Under the pieces are notes generated by a model that was given only the letters and a program-made list of their open reading frames with translations, was not told the origin of the DNA and ran no database searches. A stretch of DNA of 64,000 nt from Achromobacter deleyi. GTDB lineage: Bacteria; Pseudomonadota; Gammaproteobacteria; Burkholderiales; Burkholderiaceae_B. Below are positions 50,296-58,899 of this stretch, piece after piece. Every line of letters begins with the position of its first letter. Position 1 is the first letter of the stretch. The translations under genes were made by a program, and so were the position numbers. The stretch lies in NCBI RefSeq assembly GCF_902859705.1, contig NZ_CADIJO010000014.1, positions 109,228 to 173,227 on the forward strand, given 5' to 3'.

Positions 50296-51620
50296 GGCGC
50301 GCGACCCGCGTCGTCCAGCGCGTAGCGCAGGATGACGGTCTTGCCGCCCTGCTCGGCGTGCACCAGCAGCCCCGTCCCCGCCGCGTCCAGTCCGAGCAGG
50401 CCGCGTTCCTGGTCGGGCGACAGCTGGAACGGGCGCCAGGTGCGGCCCTGGTCGCCGGTGTAGAAGTAGGTGCGGGTGTCGTCGCCGAACGAGAGCAGGT
50501 GCCTGGCGTAGGTCTTGACCACCCAGCCATTGCGGCCGAACCAGGCCTGGCCGATCCGGGTGCGTGCGCCGCGGACGGTGGGCGTAGCGGCGACGGCGTG
50601 CCAGGTCTTGTCGGCCGCGTCCAGGCGGTAGATGCGGTTGCCGGCCGTCTCGAAAACGGGTTGGCCCAGCAGCACCTGCGACTCGGGGTCCTGCGCCGGC
50701 ACCGGCGGCGGCGCCGCCGCGATACGGAAGGCGGGTGAAGCGCCGTCCTGGAAGCGCACCTCGAATCGGCGGGTCTCGATGCGCTGGGCCGTGCCCTTGC
50801 CGACGCGTTCGCGCCAGCTCCACCCCACGGCCAGGTCGGGCGCCAGCGGATAGAGCGACCAGCCATAGGCCAGGGTGTCGTCTTCGTCGCGGGCGCGGGC
50901 GGCCTGCTCGCGAAAAGCCTTGTCGTAGCGGGCCGCGTCGGGCCAGACCTGTTCGCGCAGCGAGATGGCCCACCAGGTACGCGCGCCGTCTTCGCTGTGC
51001 AGCAGGCGTTCGCCGTCGGGGCCGTCTTGCAGTGCCACGGCGCGGGTCGGGGTCAGGAATGCGGTGTGGCGTTGCGGCGGGCCCAGGGCCACATCGGGTT
51101 CGTAGCGCCAGTTGGCGCCCTGATCGTCGGACCGCAGCGTTTCCGACACCGCGCCCGGCGCGCCCAGGCGGGCATCGCGCGACGGGCCGGCCACCAGATA
51201 CAGCGTCTGGCCTTGCGGGCCGGCGATCAAGCTGACGCCGGTATCGCCGCCGATGGAACCCAGCAACGCGTAGCGCCCGTTGTCGCGGCCCCCGTAGACC
51301 AGGTTGCGGACCTCTCGGGCGGCGGCAGCGCTGCGCAGCGGGCTGTCCGCGTGCGTGGGCAGCAAGGCGTCCAGCACGGGGGCTTGCTGCAGCGGTTCGA
51401 TGTCGCGGGGGCCGGCGATCAGTTGGCCGGTCAGGAACTGCTGGGCGCCGAAGCGGTAAAGGCGCGTGCGCGAATAACCGGCCAGCGGCGGACCATCGAG
51501 CTCGCCGATGACCTCACTGCGGGCCAGCGGCTGGCCCGGCGGGATCTGTTGATACAAGCCGTAGGCCAGCACCCCGGTCACGGCGATGGCGGCCGCGCCG
51601 GCCAGCACCCTGATATTCAT
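50292..51620 (-). CDS. Membrane-anchored Asp-box (BNR-like) beta-propeller protein
   Basis: A 442-residue protein with one N-terminal hydrophobic anchor (VLAGAAAIAVTGVLAYGLY). The exported part carries Asp-box-like motifs SDDQGANWRY, SEDGARTWW and TGDQGRTWRP, which mark blades of sialidase-type or photosystem-assembly-type propellers. No sialidase catalytic residues are apparent, so it is more likely a binding or sensor protein in the periplasm. The ATG at 51620 follows GGAGATGAGG; an ATG at 51644 is possible. The GNAT gene is coupled downstream. Confidence 0.72.
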   Translation of the reverse strand: MNIRVLAGAAAIAVTGVLAYGLYQQIPPGQPLARSEVIGELDGPPLAGYSRTRLYRFGAQQFLTGQLIAGPRDIEPLQQAPVLDALLPTHADSPLRSAAAAREVRNLVYGGRDNGRYALLGSIGGDTGVSLIAGPQGQTLYLVAGPSRDARLGAPGAVSETLRSDDQGANWRYEPDVALGPPQRHTAFLTPTRAVALQDGPDGERLLHSEDGARTWWAISLREQVWPDAARYDKAFREQAARARDEDDTLAYGWSLYPLAPDLAVGWSWRERVGKGTAQRIETRRFEVRFQDGASPAFRIAAAPPPVPAQDPESQVLLGQPVFETAGNRIYRLDAADKTWHAVAATPTVRGARTRIGQAWFGRNGWVVKTYARHLLSFGDDTRTYFYTGDQGRTWRPFQLSPDQERGLLGLDAAGTGLLVHAEQGGKTVILRYALDDAGRAP

Positions 51621-51710
51621 CGCTATCGCCTCATCTCCCGACATTCAGGCGGCCTGAACACACGCCTGCAACGGAACGAGACTATACAGGGATGACAAGC
51701 CCCGGGTGGT

Positions 51711-51804
51711 AAGCCCCCACGCTGCGCGCTGCGCGCTTGCTGCCCCCCACGGGGGGCTGCCCGGCCTTCGGGCGGCCGGGCGGCCGGGCGGGCGACCGGC
51801 CGGG
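51711..51804. repeat. GC-rich hairpin-forming intergenic repeat
   Basis: This tract holds AAGCCCCCACGCTGCGCGCT, then a stem GCCCCCC-AC-GGGGGGC (51742-51757) and nested CCGGCC/GGCCGG pairs to about 51804. Similar AAGCCCCCACGCT...GGGGGC tracts recur between genes in Burkholderiales as I recall, so it is probably a dispersed repeat. It lies in the gap before the small exported protein gene. Confidence 0.5.
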
Positions 51805-51864
51805 CTTGGCTCACCCCTCTATACTTGGGTGCTAACGATATCGATGTCTCACACGGAACGCCCC

Positions 51865-52431
51865 ATGACAGCACGGCATGCGCATCTCACCCTGGTCCTG
51901 GCATTGCTGGCGGGGCCGGCCTGGGCCCAGGCGACGGCCGAGCCGGCTGACGTCTGCAAGGCGGTGACGGTGCGCGAGGGCGATCCGATTCCGGACAATG
52001 CCTGCGCGGTGAACATCGTGCCGCGCACGCCCGGCGTCGAAGGCATCGTGTTCGGCACCCCGCCGGCCTGGCAGCCCGTGGATTCGCAGGCCATGCCGGG
52101 CGTGTTCTACGACAGCGAATCGATCGCGGCGCTGTCCGAGCGGCCGCTCGTGATGCGGGTGACGGTGGCCTGGTTCTATGCCCAGCCGCGGGTCTCGGAA
52201 GCCAACGGCCAGCCCTATGGGTCGGTGACGCAGCCCGTCACGCTGAACTGCAGCAACAACACCTACACGGTCACCGAGACCCAGCACTATGCCGGCCCCA
52301 ACGCCAATGGCGGGCTGGTGGAATCGATCCCCATTGCCGGCATCGTCAATGCGCCGGTGGCGCGCGACCCGGTGCAGCGCAAGCTGCGCGGGGTGGTCTG
52401 CCCGGCAGGCGGCAAGAGCGCACGCAAATAA
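51865..52431 (+). CDS. Small exported protein, surface-adhesin E-like
   Basis: A 188-residue protein with a Sec signal peptide (MTARHAHLTLVLALLAGPAWAQA). The mature part has the pattern of small adhesin-E/CE-type envelope proteins: LVMRVTVAWFYAQPRVSEANG, VTLNCSNNTYTVTETQHY and PVARDPVQRKLRGVVCPAG. Four mature cysteines could form two disulfides. An ATG at 51844 would add seven residues but lacks a ribosome binding site. No function is established. It is convergent with the ABC cassette. Confidence 0.65.
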   Translation: MTARHAHLTLVLALLAGPAWAQATAEPADVCKAVTVREGDPIPDNACAVNIVPRTPGVEGIVFGTPPAWQPVDSQAMPGVFYDSESIAALSERPLVMRVTVAWFYAQPRVSEANGQPYGSVTQPVTLNCSNNTYTVTETQHYAGPNANGGLVESIPIAGIVNAPVARDPVQRKLRGVVCPAGGKSARK

Positions 52432-52509
52432 AAGAAACGGGCGCGCCGGGCGCTCATGCATCGCGATGGCGGGCGGCAACGCGCCCGCAGACCCGCGCGG
52501 CGCCCCGCC

Positions 52510-53295
52510 CTACCCTCGCCAGTACCGATACAGCCCGCGCGCGGCCGCATCCAGCAAGAAGCCCAGCACGCCGATCAGCAGCACCATGGCCATCAGTTCC
52601 GAATAGGCCAGGCGGTCGCGCGTGTCCAGGATGAAATAACCCATGCCGGCCGACACGCCCAGCATTTCGCAAGGCACCAGTACGATCCACAGGATGCCGA
52701 TGGCCAGCCGCACACCGGTCAGGATATGGCCCAGCACGCCCGGCAGGATCACGTGCCACAGCGTTTCCCAACGCGTCGCGGCCACGCTTTGCGCCAATTG
52801 CAGCCAGCGTGCGTCCAGCTGCTGCACGCCGGCCGCGGTGTTGAGCACGATGGGCCAGACCGCGGCGAAGGTCAGCAGGAAATAGACCGGGTCGTCACCC
52901 ACGCCGAACACCATGACAGCAATCGGCATCCACGACAGCGGCGAGATCATGCGCAGAAACTGCATGGCGGGCGACACGGCCGCCTCCAGCCGCCGGTAGC
53001 TGCCAATCGCCAGGCCCAGCGGTACGCCGATGGCCAACGCCAGCCCCAGGCCCACCGCGATGCGGCGCAGGCTGACCCACACGTGCATGGGCAGATCGGA
53101 CCCGGTCAGGAGTTCGCCCAGGCTGACGAACGTCGGCCCCGGCGCGAAGCGGCGCGCCATGCCGCCGGCCGGCGCCAGCACGTCGGTGCCCAGCCACCAC
53201 AGCGCCAGCAGCGCCGCCAGGCCGGCCAGGCCCAGGCCGCAGCGCGCGGCCAGGCCTTGCCGGCGCGGCAGGGTTGCCCCGGAAGCCGCCGTCAC
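52510..53295 (-). CDS. NitT/TauT-type ABC transporter permease
   Basis: A 261-residue SsuC/TauC/NrtB-type permease with about six transmembrane helices. The EAA-like loop reads ARWLQLAQSVAATRWETLWHVILPGVLGHIL and docks on the ATPase. The GTG start at 53295 overlaps the binding protein stop by 4 bp. It is the last gene of a five-gene overlapping cassette. With the binding protein and ATPase it should import an unknown small oxyanion or organosulfur/nitrogen compound. Confidence 0.9.
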   Translation of the reverse strand: MTAASGATLPRRQGLAARCGLGLAGLAALLALWWLGTDVLAPAGGMARRFAPGPTFVSLGELLTGSDLPMHVWVSLRRIAVGLGLALAIGVPLGLAIGSYRRLEAAVSPAMQFLRMISPLSWMPIAVMVFGVGDDPVYFLLTFAAVWPIVLNTAAGVQQLDARWLQLAQSVAATRWETLWHVILPGVLGHILTGVRLAIGILWIVLVPCEMLGVSAGMGYFILDTRDRLAYSELMAMVLLIGVLGFLLDAAARGLYRYWRG

Positions 53296-54482
53296 GCCTG
53301 CACCGTCTCGGTCCGGCGGTACGAATCCGGGAAGCCGAAACGCTGCAAGCCGCCCGCGGATTCGATGGCGCGCTTGACGAAGCGATCGTCGACTAGCTCG
53401 GCGGCGGCGCGGGCCGGGTCCAGACTGGCCAGGAAACCGCGGTCGGCCTCGATCAGCGTGTCGCGCAGGCGGCGCACCAGTTCTTCGGTGTAGCTGGGGA
53501 ACGGGTACGGCTGGAAGTCGATGCGGCGCTCGTCCCAGTCGGCATGGCGGATGGCGCCGCTGGCCAGGTACTGCTCGCGGTCCGACGGCGGCGGCGCCAG
53601 CACCTTGCTCAGCGCCGGCAAGGCGTGCGGCGTGTAGCGGTTGATGCCTTCCTTGGATAGCAGCTTGGCGGTCTCTTCGCGGTTGTCGCGAATCCAGAGC
53701 TGGGCCTGGACGATGGCGTCCACCACTTTCTGCGACCACTCGGGGCGCTGTTGCAGGTCCCGCTCGTGCATGAAGACGACGCAGCAGGCATGGTTGCGCC
53801 AGATGTCGCCCGTAAAGCGCAGCACCTTGCCCACGCCCAGCGTTTCGGCCACGGCGTTGAAGGGTTCGGCCACGATGTAGCCGGCGATGCGGTTCTGCGC
53901 CAGCGCGGGCGGCATGTCGGACGGCGCCATGACCACCAGATTGACCTCGTTCGCCGCCACGGCGGCGTCCTTGCGCGACACGGGCGTCAAGCCGTTTTCA
54001 CGCAGCAGGTATTGCAGCATGACGTTGTGGATGGAATACCAGAACGGAATCGCGACCGTCTTGCCGCCCAGTTCCTTGACGCTGTTGATGGCCGGGGCCA
54101 CCGTCAGGCCCGAGCCGCCCACGTGGTTCCAGGCCACCACCTTGGCCGGCACCTGGCTGCCAAAACGCGCCCAGACCGTCATGGGCGACAAGAGGTGCAC
54201 CACGTTCACCTGGCCGGAAATGAAGGCTTCGATCACCTGTGCCCAGCTGCGCAGCAGCGTGGGCTTTTCGGCCTTGACGCCCGCCTTGTCGAACAGGCCA
54301 TTGTTGTGCGCCACCAGCAGCGGCGCCGCATCGGTGATGGGCAGATAGCCGATGCGCACGGGCGCGTCGGGCTCGCTTTGCGCCCGCGCATTGAAGGCCG
54401 ACAGCAGCGGCGCGGCGCCGCCCACGGTCAGCAGGGCCGAGAGTTTCAACCAGTCGCGACGCGACATGTGTTCAAGGCACAT
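53292..54482 (-). CDS. NitT/TauT-type ABC transporter substrate-binding protein (Tat signal)
   Basis: A 396-residue binding protein with a twin-arginine signal (SRRDWLKLSALLTVGGAAPLL) and a long C-terminal domain. The family core PVRIGYLPITDAAPLLVAHNNGLFDKAGVKAE marks NrtA/SsuA/CmpA-type proteins. An Asn-His-Cys pair, IWRNHACCVVFMHERD, resembles nitrate- or taurine-binding relatives but the ligand is unknown. ATG 54482 lies 7 bp after AAGGAG and overlaps the ATPase end by 11 bp. An ATG at 54467 is possible. Confidence 0.88.
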   Translation of the reverse strand: MCLEHMSRRDWLKLSALLTVGGAAPLLSAFNARAQSEPDAPVRIGYLPITDAAPLLVAHNNGLFDKAGVKAEKPTLLRSWAQVIEAFISGQVNVVHLLSPMTVWARFGSQVPAKVVAWNHVGGSGLTVAPAINSVKELGGKTVAIPFWYSIHNVMLQYLLRENGLTPVSRKDAAVAANEVNLVVMAPSDMPPALAQNRIAGYIVAEPFNAVAETLGVGKVLRFTGDIWRNHACCVVFMHERDLQQRPEWSQKVVDAIVQAQLWIRDNREETAKLLSKEGINRYTPHALPALSKVLAPPPSDREQYLASGAIRHADWDERRIDFQPYPFPSYTEELVRRLRDTLIEADRGFLASLDPARAAAELVDDRFVKRAIESAGGLQRFGFPDSYRRTETVQA

Positions 54483-55302
54483 CCATAGTCTCCTTGGCGC
54501 TTTCAGTGTTGATCGGCCCCAGGCCGCGTACATCCCGCAGCGCGGCGCGCAGGCGGGTCAGGATTTCCAGGCGCAATGCGCCCATTTCCGACAACAGGTC
54601 GGCGCGCGGCTGCGGCAGGTCCACCGGCCACGTGCCCAGAATGCGGCCGGGCGCGCCGCCCAGCAGCACGATGCGGTCGGCCAGCAGCAGCGCTTCGTCG
54701 ATATCGTGGGTGATCAGGACCACCGCGGTATGGAAGTCGGCCACCACCTTGCGCAGCAGCGCCTGCATTTCGCCGCGGGTGACTTCGTCCAGCGCGCCGA
54801 AGGGTTCGTCCATCAGCAGCACCGACGGCTGGCGCGCCAGGCAGCGGGCCAGCGCGGTGCGCTGGGCCATGCCGCCGGACAGCTGCGCCGGGCGCAACTG
54901 CCGGGCATGCGCCAGGCCGACTTCGTCGATGGCCTGGTCGACCCGCAGGCGGCGTTCGGCGGCGCTCAGGGCGGGCTGATGCTTGAAGTCCAGGCCGAAG
55001 GCCACATTGCGTTCCAGCGACAGCCAGGGCAACAGGCTGGGGTCCTGGAAGGCCACGGCCACCCGCGGATGCACGCCGGTCAGCGGCGCGCCTTCCATCA
55101 GCAGGGAACCCGTGCTGGCCGCTTGCAGGCCCGCCAGCACGCGTAGCAGGCTGGATTTGCCCGCGCCGCTGGCCCCCAGCACCGCCACCACTTCGCCGCG
55201 GTCCAGCGCAAGGTCCACGCCCTGGAAGACGTCGGCGGGCGCGCCGGCATAGCGCAGCGACAGCCCGCTGGCTTGCAGCACGGGACGCGGCGGCGTCGTC
55301 AT
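54472..55302 (-). CDS. NitT/TauT-type ABC transporter ATP-binding protein
   Basis: A 276-residue ATPase of the SsuB/TauB/NrtD class. Walker A is GASGAGKSS, the signature is LSGGMAQR, Walker B is VLLMDEPFGALDE, and the H-loop is ITHDIDEALLLADRIVLLGG. It overlaps the acyl-CoA-dehydrogenase-like gene by 4 bp and the binding protein by 11 bp. A ~35-residue C-terminal extension follows the usual end. It powers the cassette's importer. Confidence 0.93.
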   Translation of the reverse strand: MTTPPRPVLQASGLSLRYAGAPADVFQGVDLALDRGEVVAVLGASGAGKSSLLRVLAGLQAASTGSLLMEGAPLTGVHPRVAVAFQDPSLLPWLSLERNVAFGLDFKHQPALSAAERRLRVDQAIDEVGLAHARQLRPAQLSGGMAQRTALARCLARQPSVLLMDEPFGALDEVTRGEMQALLRKVVADFHTAVVLITHDIDEALLLADRIVLLGGAPGRILGTWPVDLPQPRADLLSEMGALRLEILTRLRAALRDVRGLGPINTESAKETMDVP

Positions 55303-56468
55303 CGGGCGGCCTCGGACGTGGCGCTGCGCGATGCCGCGCCCGCCGATGTGCTGCCCTCTGCCGCGGCGGCCTCGGCCGCCAGACGCGTCTGGCGCTTGGC
55401 CAGTTCGGTCTTCAATTGCACCAGGCTGGGCGTGACGATGGGCAGGAACGCGGCCTCGCGCCAGCGCCGCGCAAAACCGTCGCCCGCGGGTTTCAAGTAG
55501 GCCGCCCCGCCGCTGGCCTGCAATTCGAGCTGCACCGCCTGGCTGGCAACGTCGGCCAGGCCGATGCGCAATTCGAACAGGCGCCACGGCTCGGCCACGA
55601 AACGTTCGCTGCGCACGCCGTCGATGAGGCGTGCGGTCAGGTCGTCGAGTTGGGCGGCCAGCGCTTGCAGCGGTTCGCCCAGGATGCCGCGCGAGGCCTG
55701 GCCCTGCCCCGCTTCCTGCGCCGCGCGCAGCGCGCGCCGGGCCAGGCCGATGGACAGGCCACATTGCAGGCCGGCAAAGGCCGGCCGCGCCTGCGGCAGG
55801 TATTGCCGTGCGTCCGGATGGATCAGCCATTCGGGGCCGATGCGCACACCGCGTACGTCCAGCGCCGCGGTGTTGCTCGATTGCAGCGCCAGCAGGTCCA
55901 GGTCGGCGCTGCGCGCCAGGCCGTCGATATCGTGCGGCAAGGCCACGACGGCAGGCGTGCCATCGGGCGCCGAGACTGCAGCGGCCACCAGGAAACCCTG
56001 CTTGCGCAGGTTGGTGACCCAGGGCATGCGGCCGTCCAGCAGCCATTGCCCGCCGTCCTGGCGGGCGCTGATCTGCAGCGATTCGATGCCGCTCAGGAAT
56101 TTCATGGCGTTCGACAACGCGGTGGCGCCGGCCTGCTCGCCCGCCAGCAGCGGCGCCAGCCAGGTCTGCGCCAGCACCGTGTTGGGGCTGCGCAGCAGGT
56201 ATTCGATGAAGACGCGCTGGCCCCACGCGACAAAGGCGCTGGCCACGGAGTGTTCGGCCACCTGGGACACGGCTTCGATGGCATCGCCGATGTCGGTGCC
56301 CGGCAGGCCGCCCAGGGCCTCGGGCACGCCTTGGCGGAACAGGCCAGCGGCGGCCAGGCGCGGCAGCACGCTGGCCGGGTCCTGGGTGCCGTCGTCCAGC
56401 GCGCCGGCGTGCTGGTCCAGCCAGGCCGCGAGTTCCGGCGTCAGCCGATCAGGCTGGCGCGCCGTCAT
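55299..56468 (-). CDS. Acyl-CoA dehydrogenase-like flavoprotein (SfnB/DszC style)
   Basis: A 389-residue protein of the acyl-CoA dehydrogenase fold. It has the N-terminal helical domain (LAAAGLFRQGVPEALGGLPG), the middle beta domain (FLSGIESLQISARQDGGQWLLDGRMPWVTN) and the C-terminal helix bundle. It lacks a clear catalytic Glu typical of fatty-acid enzymes. Relatives next to sulfonate-type transporters (SfnB, DszC-like) use reduced flavin to oxygenate sulfur or nitrogen compounds. The gene overlaps both neighbours by 4 bp, so it belongs to the importer cassette. Substrate unknown. Confidence 0.82.
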   Translation of the reverse strand: MTARQPDRLTPELAAWLDQHAGALDDGTQDPASVLPRLAAAGLFRQGVPEALGGLPGTDIGDAIEAVSQVAEHSVASAFVAWGQRVFIEYLLRSPNTVLAQTWLAPLLAGEQAGATALSNAMKFLSGIESLQISARQDGGQWLLDGRMPWVTNLRKQGFLVAAAVSAPDGTPAVVALPHDIDGLARSADLDLLALQSSNTAALDVRGVRIGPEWLIHPDARQYLPQARPAFAGLQCGLSIGLARRALRAAQEAGQGQASRGILGEPLQALAAQLDDLTARLIDGVRSERFVAEPWRLFELRIGLADVASQAVQLELQASGGAAYLKPAGDGFARRWREAAFLPIVTPSLVQLKTELAKRQTRLAAEAAAAEGSTSAGAASRSATSEAAR

Positions 56469-57022
56469 CGGTCGCCGCTCCAGGCGTAGGCGCTCAGCTG
56501 CTCGTTCAGCGGCGTCTGCGCCAGGTTGTTGCCGAAATTGCAGACCGTGGCCAGGCCCACGCCGACGATGACTTCCAGGGCATTGCCGTCGGTGTAGCCG
56601 GCATCGCGCAGCGCTTGCAGGGCTTCGTCGCTGACGCGGCCACGGGTCTGGATGACGGCTTCGGTGAAGGCGGCGAGCGCTTGCAGGCGGGCGTCGGGCA
56701 AGATGCCCTGGGCGCGCAGCGCGTCCACCACTTCGGGCGACAGCTTGGCCTTGTTGCGGGCCAGCGCCGTATGGCCGGCCACGCAGAAGGTGCAGCCGTG
56801 GCGCGTGCCGGCCACCAGTTGCACCACTTCGCGTTCCTGCAGCGTCAGCCCGGCGCGGGCGTTGATCTGCGACAGGGTCTGGTAGGCTTCGAGCGCGACG
56901 GGTGCGTTGGCCAGCACCCCCAGCAGGTTGGACAGGTAGCCGGCGCCCTGCTCGGCCGCGGCCAGGGCGGCGCGGGTGGGTTCGGGCGCACTTTGCGCGG
57001 TGTGGACAGTCAAACGGGCCAT
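56465..57022 (-). CDS. AhpD/CMD-like alkylhydroperoxidase family protein
   Basis: A 185-residue carboxymuconolactone-decarboxylase-like protein. The redox motif is ATRHGCTFCVAGHTALAR (CxxC with His), as in AhpD and related peroxidases. Family members reduce peroxides through the vicinal cysteines. It heads the five-gene cassette and is divergent from an AraC regulator (57147). The start ATG lies 9 bp after AGGAG. It may detoxify a peroxide formed by the flavoprotein encoded next. Confidence 0.9.
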   Translation of the reverse strand: MARLTVHTAQSAPEPTRAALAAAEQGAGYLSNLLGVLANAPVALEAYQTLSQINARAGLTLQEREVVQLVAGTRHGCTFCVAGHTALARNKAKLSPEVVDALRAQGILPDARLQALAAFTEAVIQTRGRVSDEALQALRDAGYTDGNALEVIVGVGLATVCNFGNNLAQTPLNEQLSAYAWSGDR

Positions 57023-57146
57023 GAGAGTCTCCTGGAAGACGTTCGATGAAAACACGATTGTGCGGCCGCACCGCGAAGCGCGACAATGCACGGGGATCGC
57101 AAGCTGATGCTCGATCTTATCGACTTTCAGCAATGCCCATATAACC

Positions 57147-58079
57147 ATGCCATCTACTGCCCCCCCGAACACCGACCAAGCCGCCGTCGACGCCCTGCTG
57201 CTGTCCAGCCTGGAGGTGCAATCCAGCTTGTATCACCTGGGCCAGTATTGCGGCAATTGGACGGCCAGCACCAGCGGCCGGGCGCGCGCCAGCTTTCACC
57301 TGATCCTGCACGGACGTTGCCGCGTCGACCTGGGCGGCGAGCAGGCGCCGCTGACGCTGTCGGCGGGCGATGGCGTGCTCTTCCTGCGCGACGTGCCGCA
57401 CGCGCTGACCCCGCTGGACCCGCCCGAACCCGGCGCACCCGCCTGCCGCGCGATGCAGCCGCTGGCCCCGGCCCAGCCCGATGGCACCGGCCTGGCCTGC
57501 GGCTTTTTCCAGTTTCGCCCCGGCCTGGCCGACCTGCTGGCCGACACCCTGCCCGACGTCCTCTTGCTGCGCGCTGGCGATGCACGCTATGCCGGTGCGC
57601 GCGGGGTGTTCGACCTGATCCTGGGCGAAACCGCGCGCGAAGGCGGCGCGTCGGCCGTGGTGCTGGAACGCCTGACGGACATGCTGATCTTCTTCATGCT
57701 GCGGCATCTGGCCATCCACGACCGCCAGGCCTACGGCCTGTTCGTGCTGGCGCGCGACCCGGCCATGGCGGGCTTGCTCCAGGCCATCCTGGCGCGGCCC
57801 GAAGACGACTGGAACCTGGACGACATGGCACGCCACGTGCATATGTCGAAAGCGACGTTTCACCGCCGCTTCACGCTGCACAGCGGCACCACGCCCGCGC
57901 AATTGCTGCAATTGCTGCGCATGCGCGTAGCGCGGCGCTTGCTGTCGCAAGGCGTGGGCATCCAGGATGCCGCCGAACGCGTGGGTTACCGCTCGCAAGC
58001 GGCGTTCAGCCGGGTGTTCCTGCGCACCGAGGGCGTGGCGCCCTCGGCCTGGAGGAAAGGCCTTAAACCCGGGGCTTAA
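57147..58079 (+). CDS. AraC family regulator with N-terminal cupin
   Basis: A 310-residue AraC regulator. An N-terminal cupin (FHLILHGRCRVDLGGEQAPLTLSAGDGVLF) and two C-terminal helix-turn-helix motifs are visible: DDMARHVHMSKATFHRRFTL and AERVGYRSQAAFSRVFLRTEGVAPSAWR. It is divergent from the flavoprotein/ABC cassette and likely activates it. The N-terminal domain would bind the inducer. Its stop overlaps the convergent hydrolase stop by 4 bp. Confidence 0.9.
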   Translation: MPSTAPPNTDQAAVDALLLSSLEVQSSLYHLGQYCGNWTASTSGRARASFHLILHGRCRVDLGGEQAPLTLSAGDGVLFLRDVPHALTPLDPPEPGAPACRAMQPLAPAQPDGTGLACGFFQFRPGLADLLADTLPDVLLLRAGDARYAGARGVFDLILGETAREGGASAVVLERLTDMLIFFMLRHLAIHDRQAYGLFVLARDPAMAGLLQAILARPEDDWNLDDMARHVHMSKATFHRRFTLHSGTTPAQLLQLLRMRVARRLLSQGVGIQDAAERVGYRSQAAFSRVFLRTEGVAPSAWRKGLKPGA

Positions 58080-58894
58080 GACAGCCCCAGCAGCAGATCG
58101 GCCAACAGCGCCGGGTGCGTGATGTGGGCCTCGTGGGGCGCCGCGATGTCGACCCAGTTCCAGCCCGGCTGCGACTTCACCAGCTTGCGCGATTCTTCCA
58201 GCACCGGCAGTTCAGGCTGGGTGCAGTGGATGTAGGTGCGCGGGCGGCCGTTGCCGATGGGATGCTTGAGCGTCAGCGGCGTGGTGTAGCTGGCCAGCGG
58301 ATGCGCGGTCAGGCGCCGCTTGACCCACGCTTCGTCGGTACTGCCCGGCTTGAATCCCCAGGCCGCGGGCAGCGGATCGGGAATCGGCACGGCCAGGCCG
58401 TTGGTGGCCTTGGACGCCGCCGCGATGCGGGCATCGGCATCCGCCTTGGGATACACCGAAAACGCGTTCTGGCCGCTTTGCAGCACGATCGAGTCGAAGT
58501 ACACCAGGTGCGCCAGCCGCTCGGGAATGCGATCTGCGACACCCGAGATCGGAATGCCGCCGAAGCTGTGGCCCACCAGGATGACGTCGTTCAGTTCTTC
58601 GGACTGGATCACCTGCACCAGGTCTTCGACGAAGGTGTCGATGGTGATGGCCGGGTTCAGCAGATGCGCGCGGTCGCCCATGCCGGTGAAGCTGGGCGCA
58701 TAGACGCGGTGACCGGCGGCCTGCAGCCGGTCGGCCACCGGCCGCCAGCACCAGCCGCCATGCCACGAGCCGTGCGCCAGCACGTAGGTCTTGGCGCGGG
58801 CGGCTTGCGGCTGGGCCGCGATGGCCGGGGCTGCGGCCAGCGCGGGCAGGCCCGCGGCCAGCTTCAACAGGTTTCTGCGGTGAATCATCGTCAT
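58076..58894 (-). CDS. Exported alpha/beta hydrolase (Tat signal)
   Basis: A 272-residue alpha/beta hydrolase with a twin-arginine signal peptide (MTMIHRRNLLKLAAGLPALA). The oxyanion loop is VLAHGSWHGGWCWRPV and the nucleophile is Ser in VGHSFGGIPIS; a His near the C-terminus lies in IAAPHEAHITHP. It resembles methylesterase/hydroxynitrile-lyase-like hydrolases. It should act in the periplasm on an unknown ester or amide. It lies 5 bp after the metY stop on the same strand, so it may be co-transcribed with metY. Confidence 0.85.
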   Translation of the reverse strand: MTMIHRRNLLKLAAGLPALAAAPAIAAQPQAARAKTYVLAHGSWHGGWCWRPVADRLQAAGHRVYAPSFTGMGDRAHLLNPAITIDTFVEDLVQVIQSEELNDVILVGHSFGGIPISGVADRIPERLAHLVYFDSIVLQSGQNAFSVYPKADADARIAAASKATNGLAVPIPDPLPAAWGFKPGSTDEAWVKRRLTAHPLASYTTPLTLKHPIGNGRPRTYIHCTQPELPVLEESRKLVKSQPGWNWVDIAAPHEAHITHPALLADLLLGLS

Positions 58895-58899
58895 GCCGT

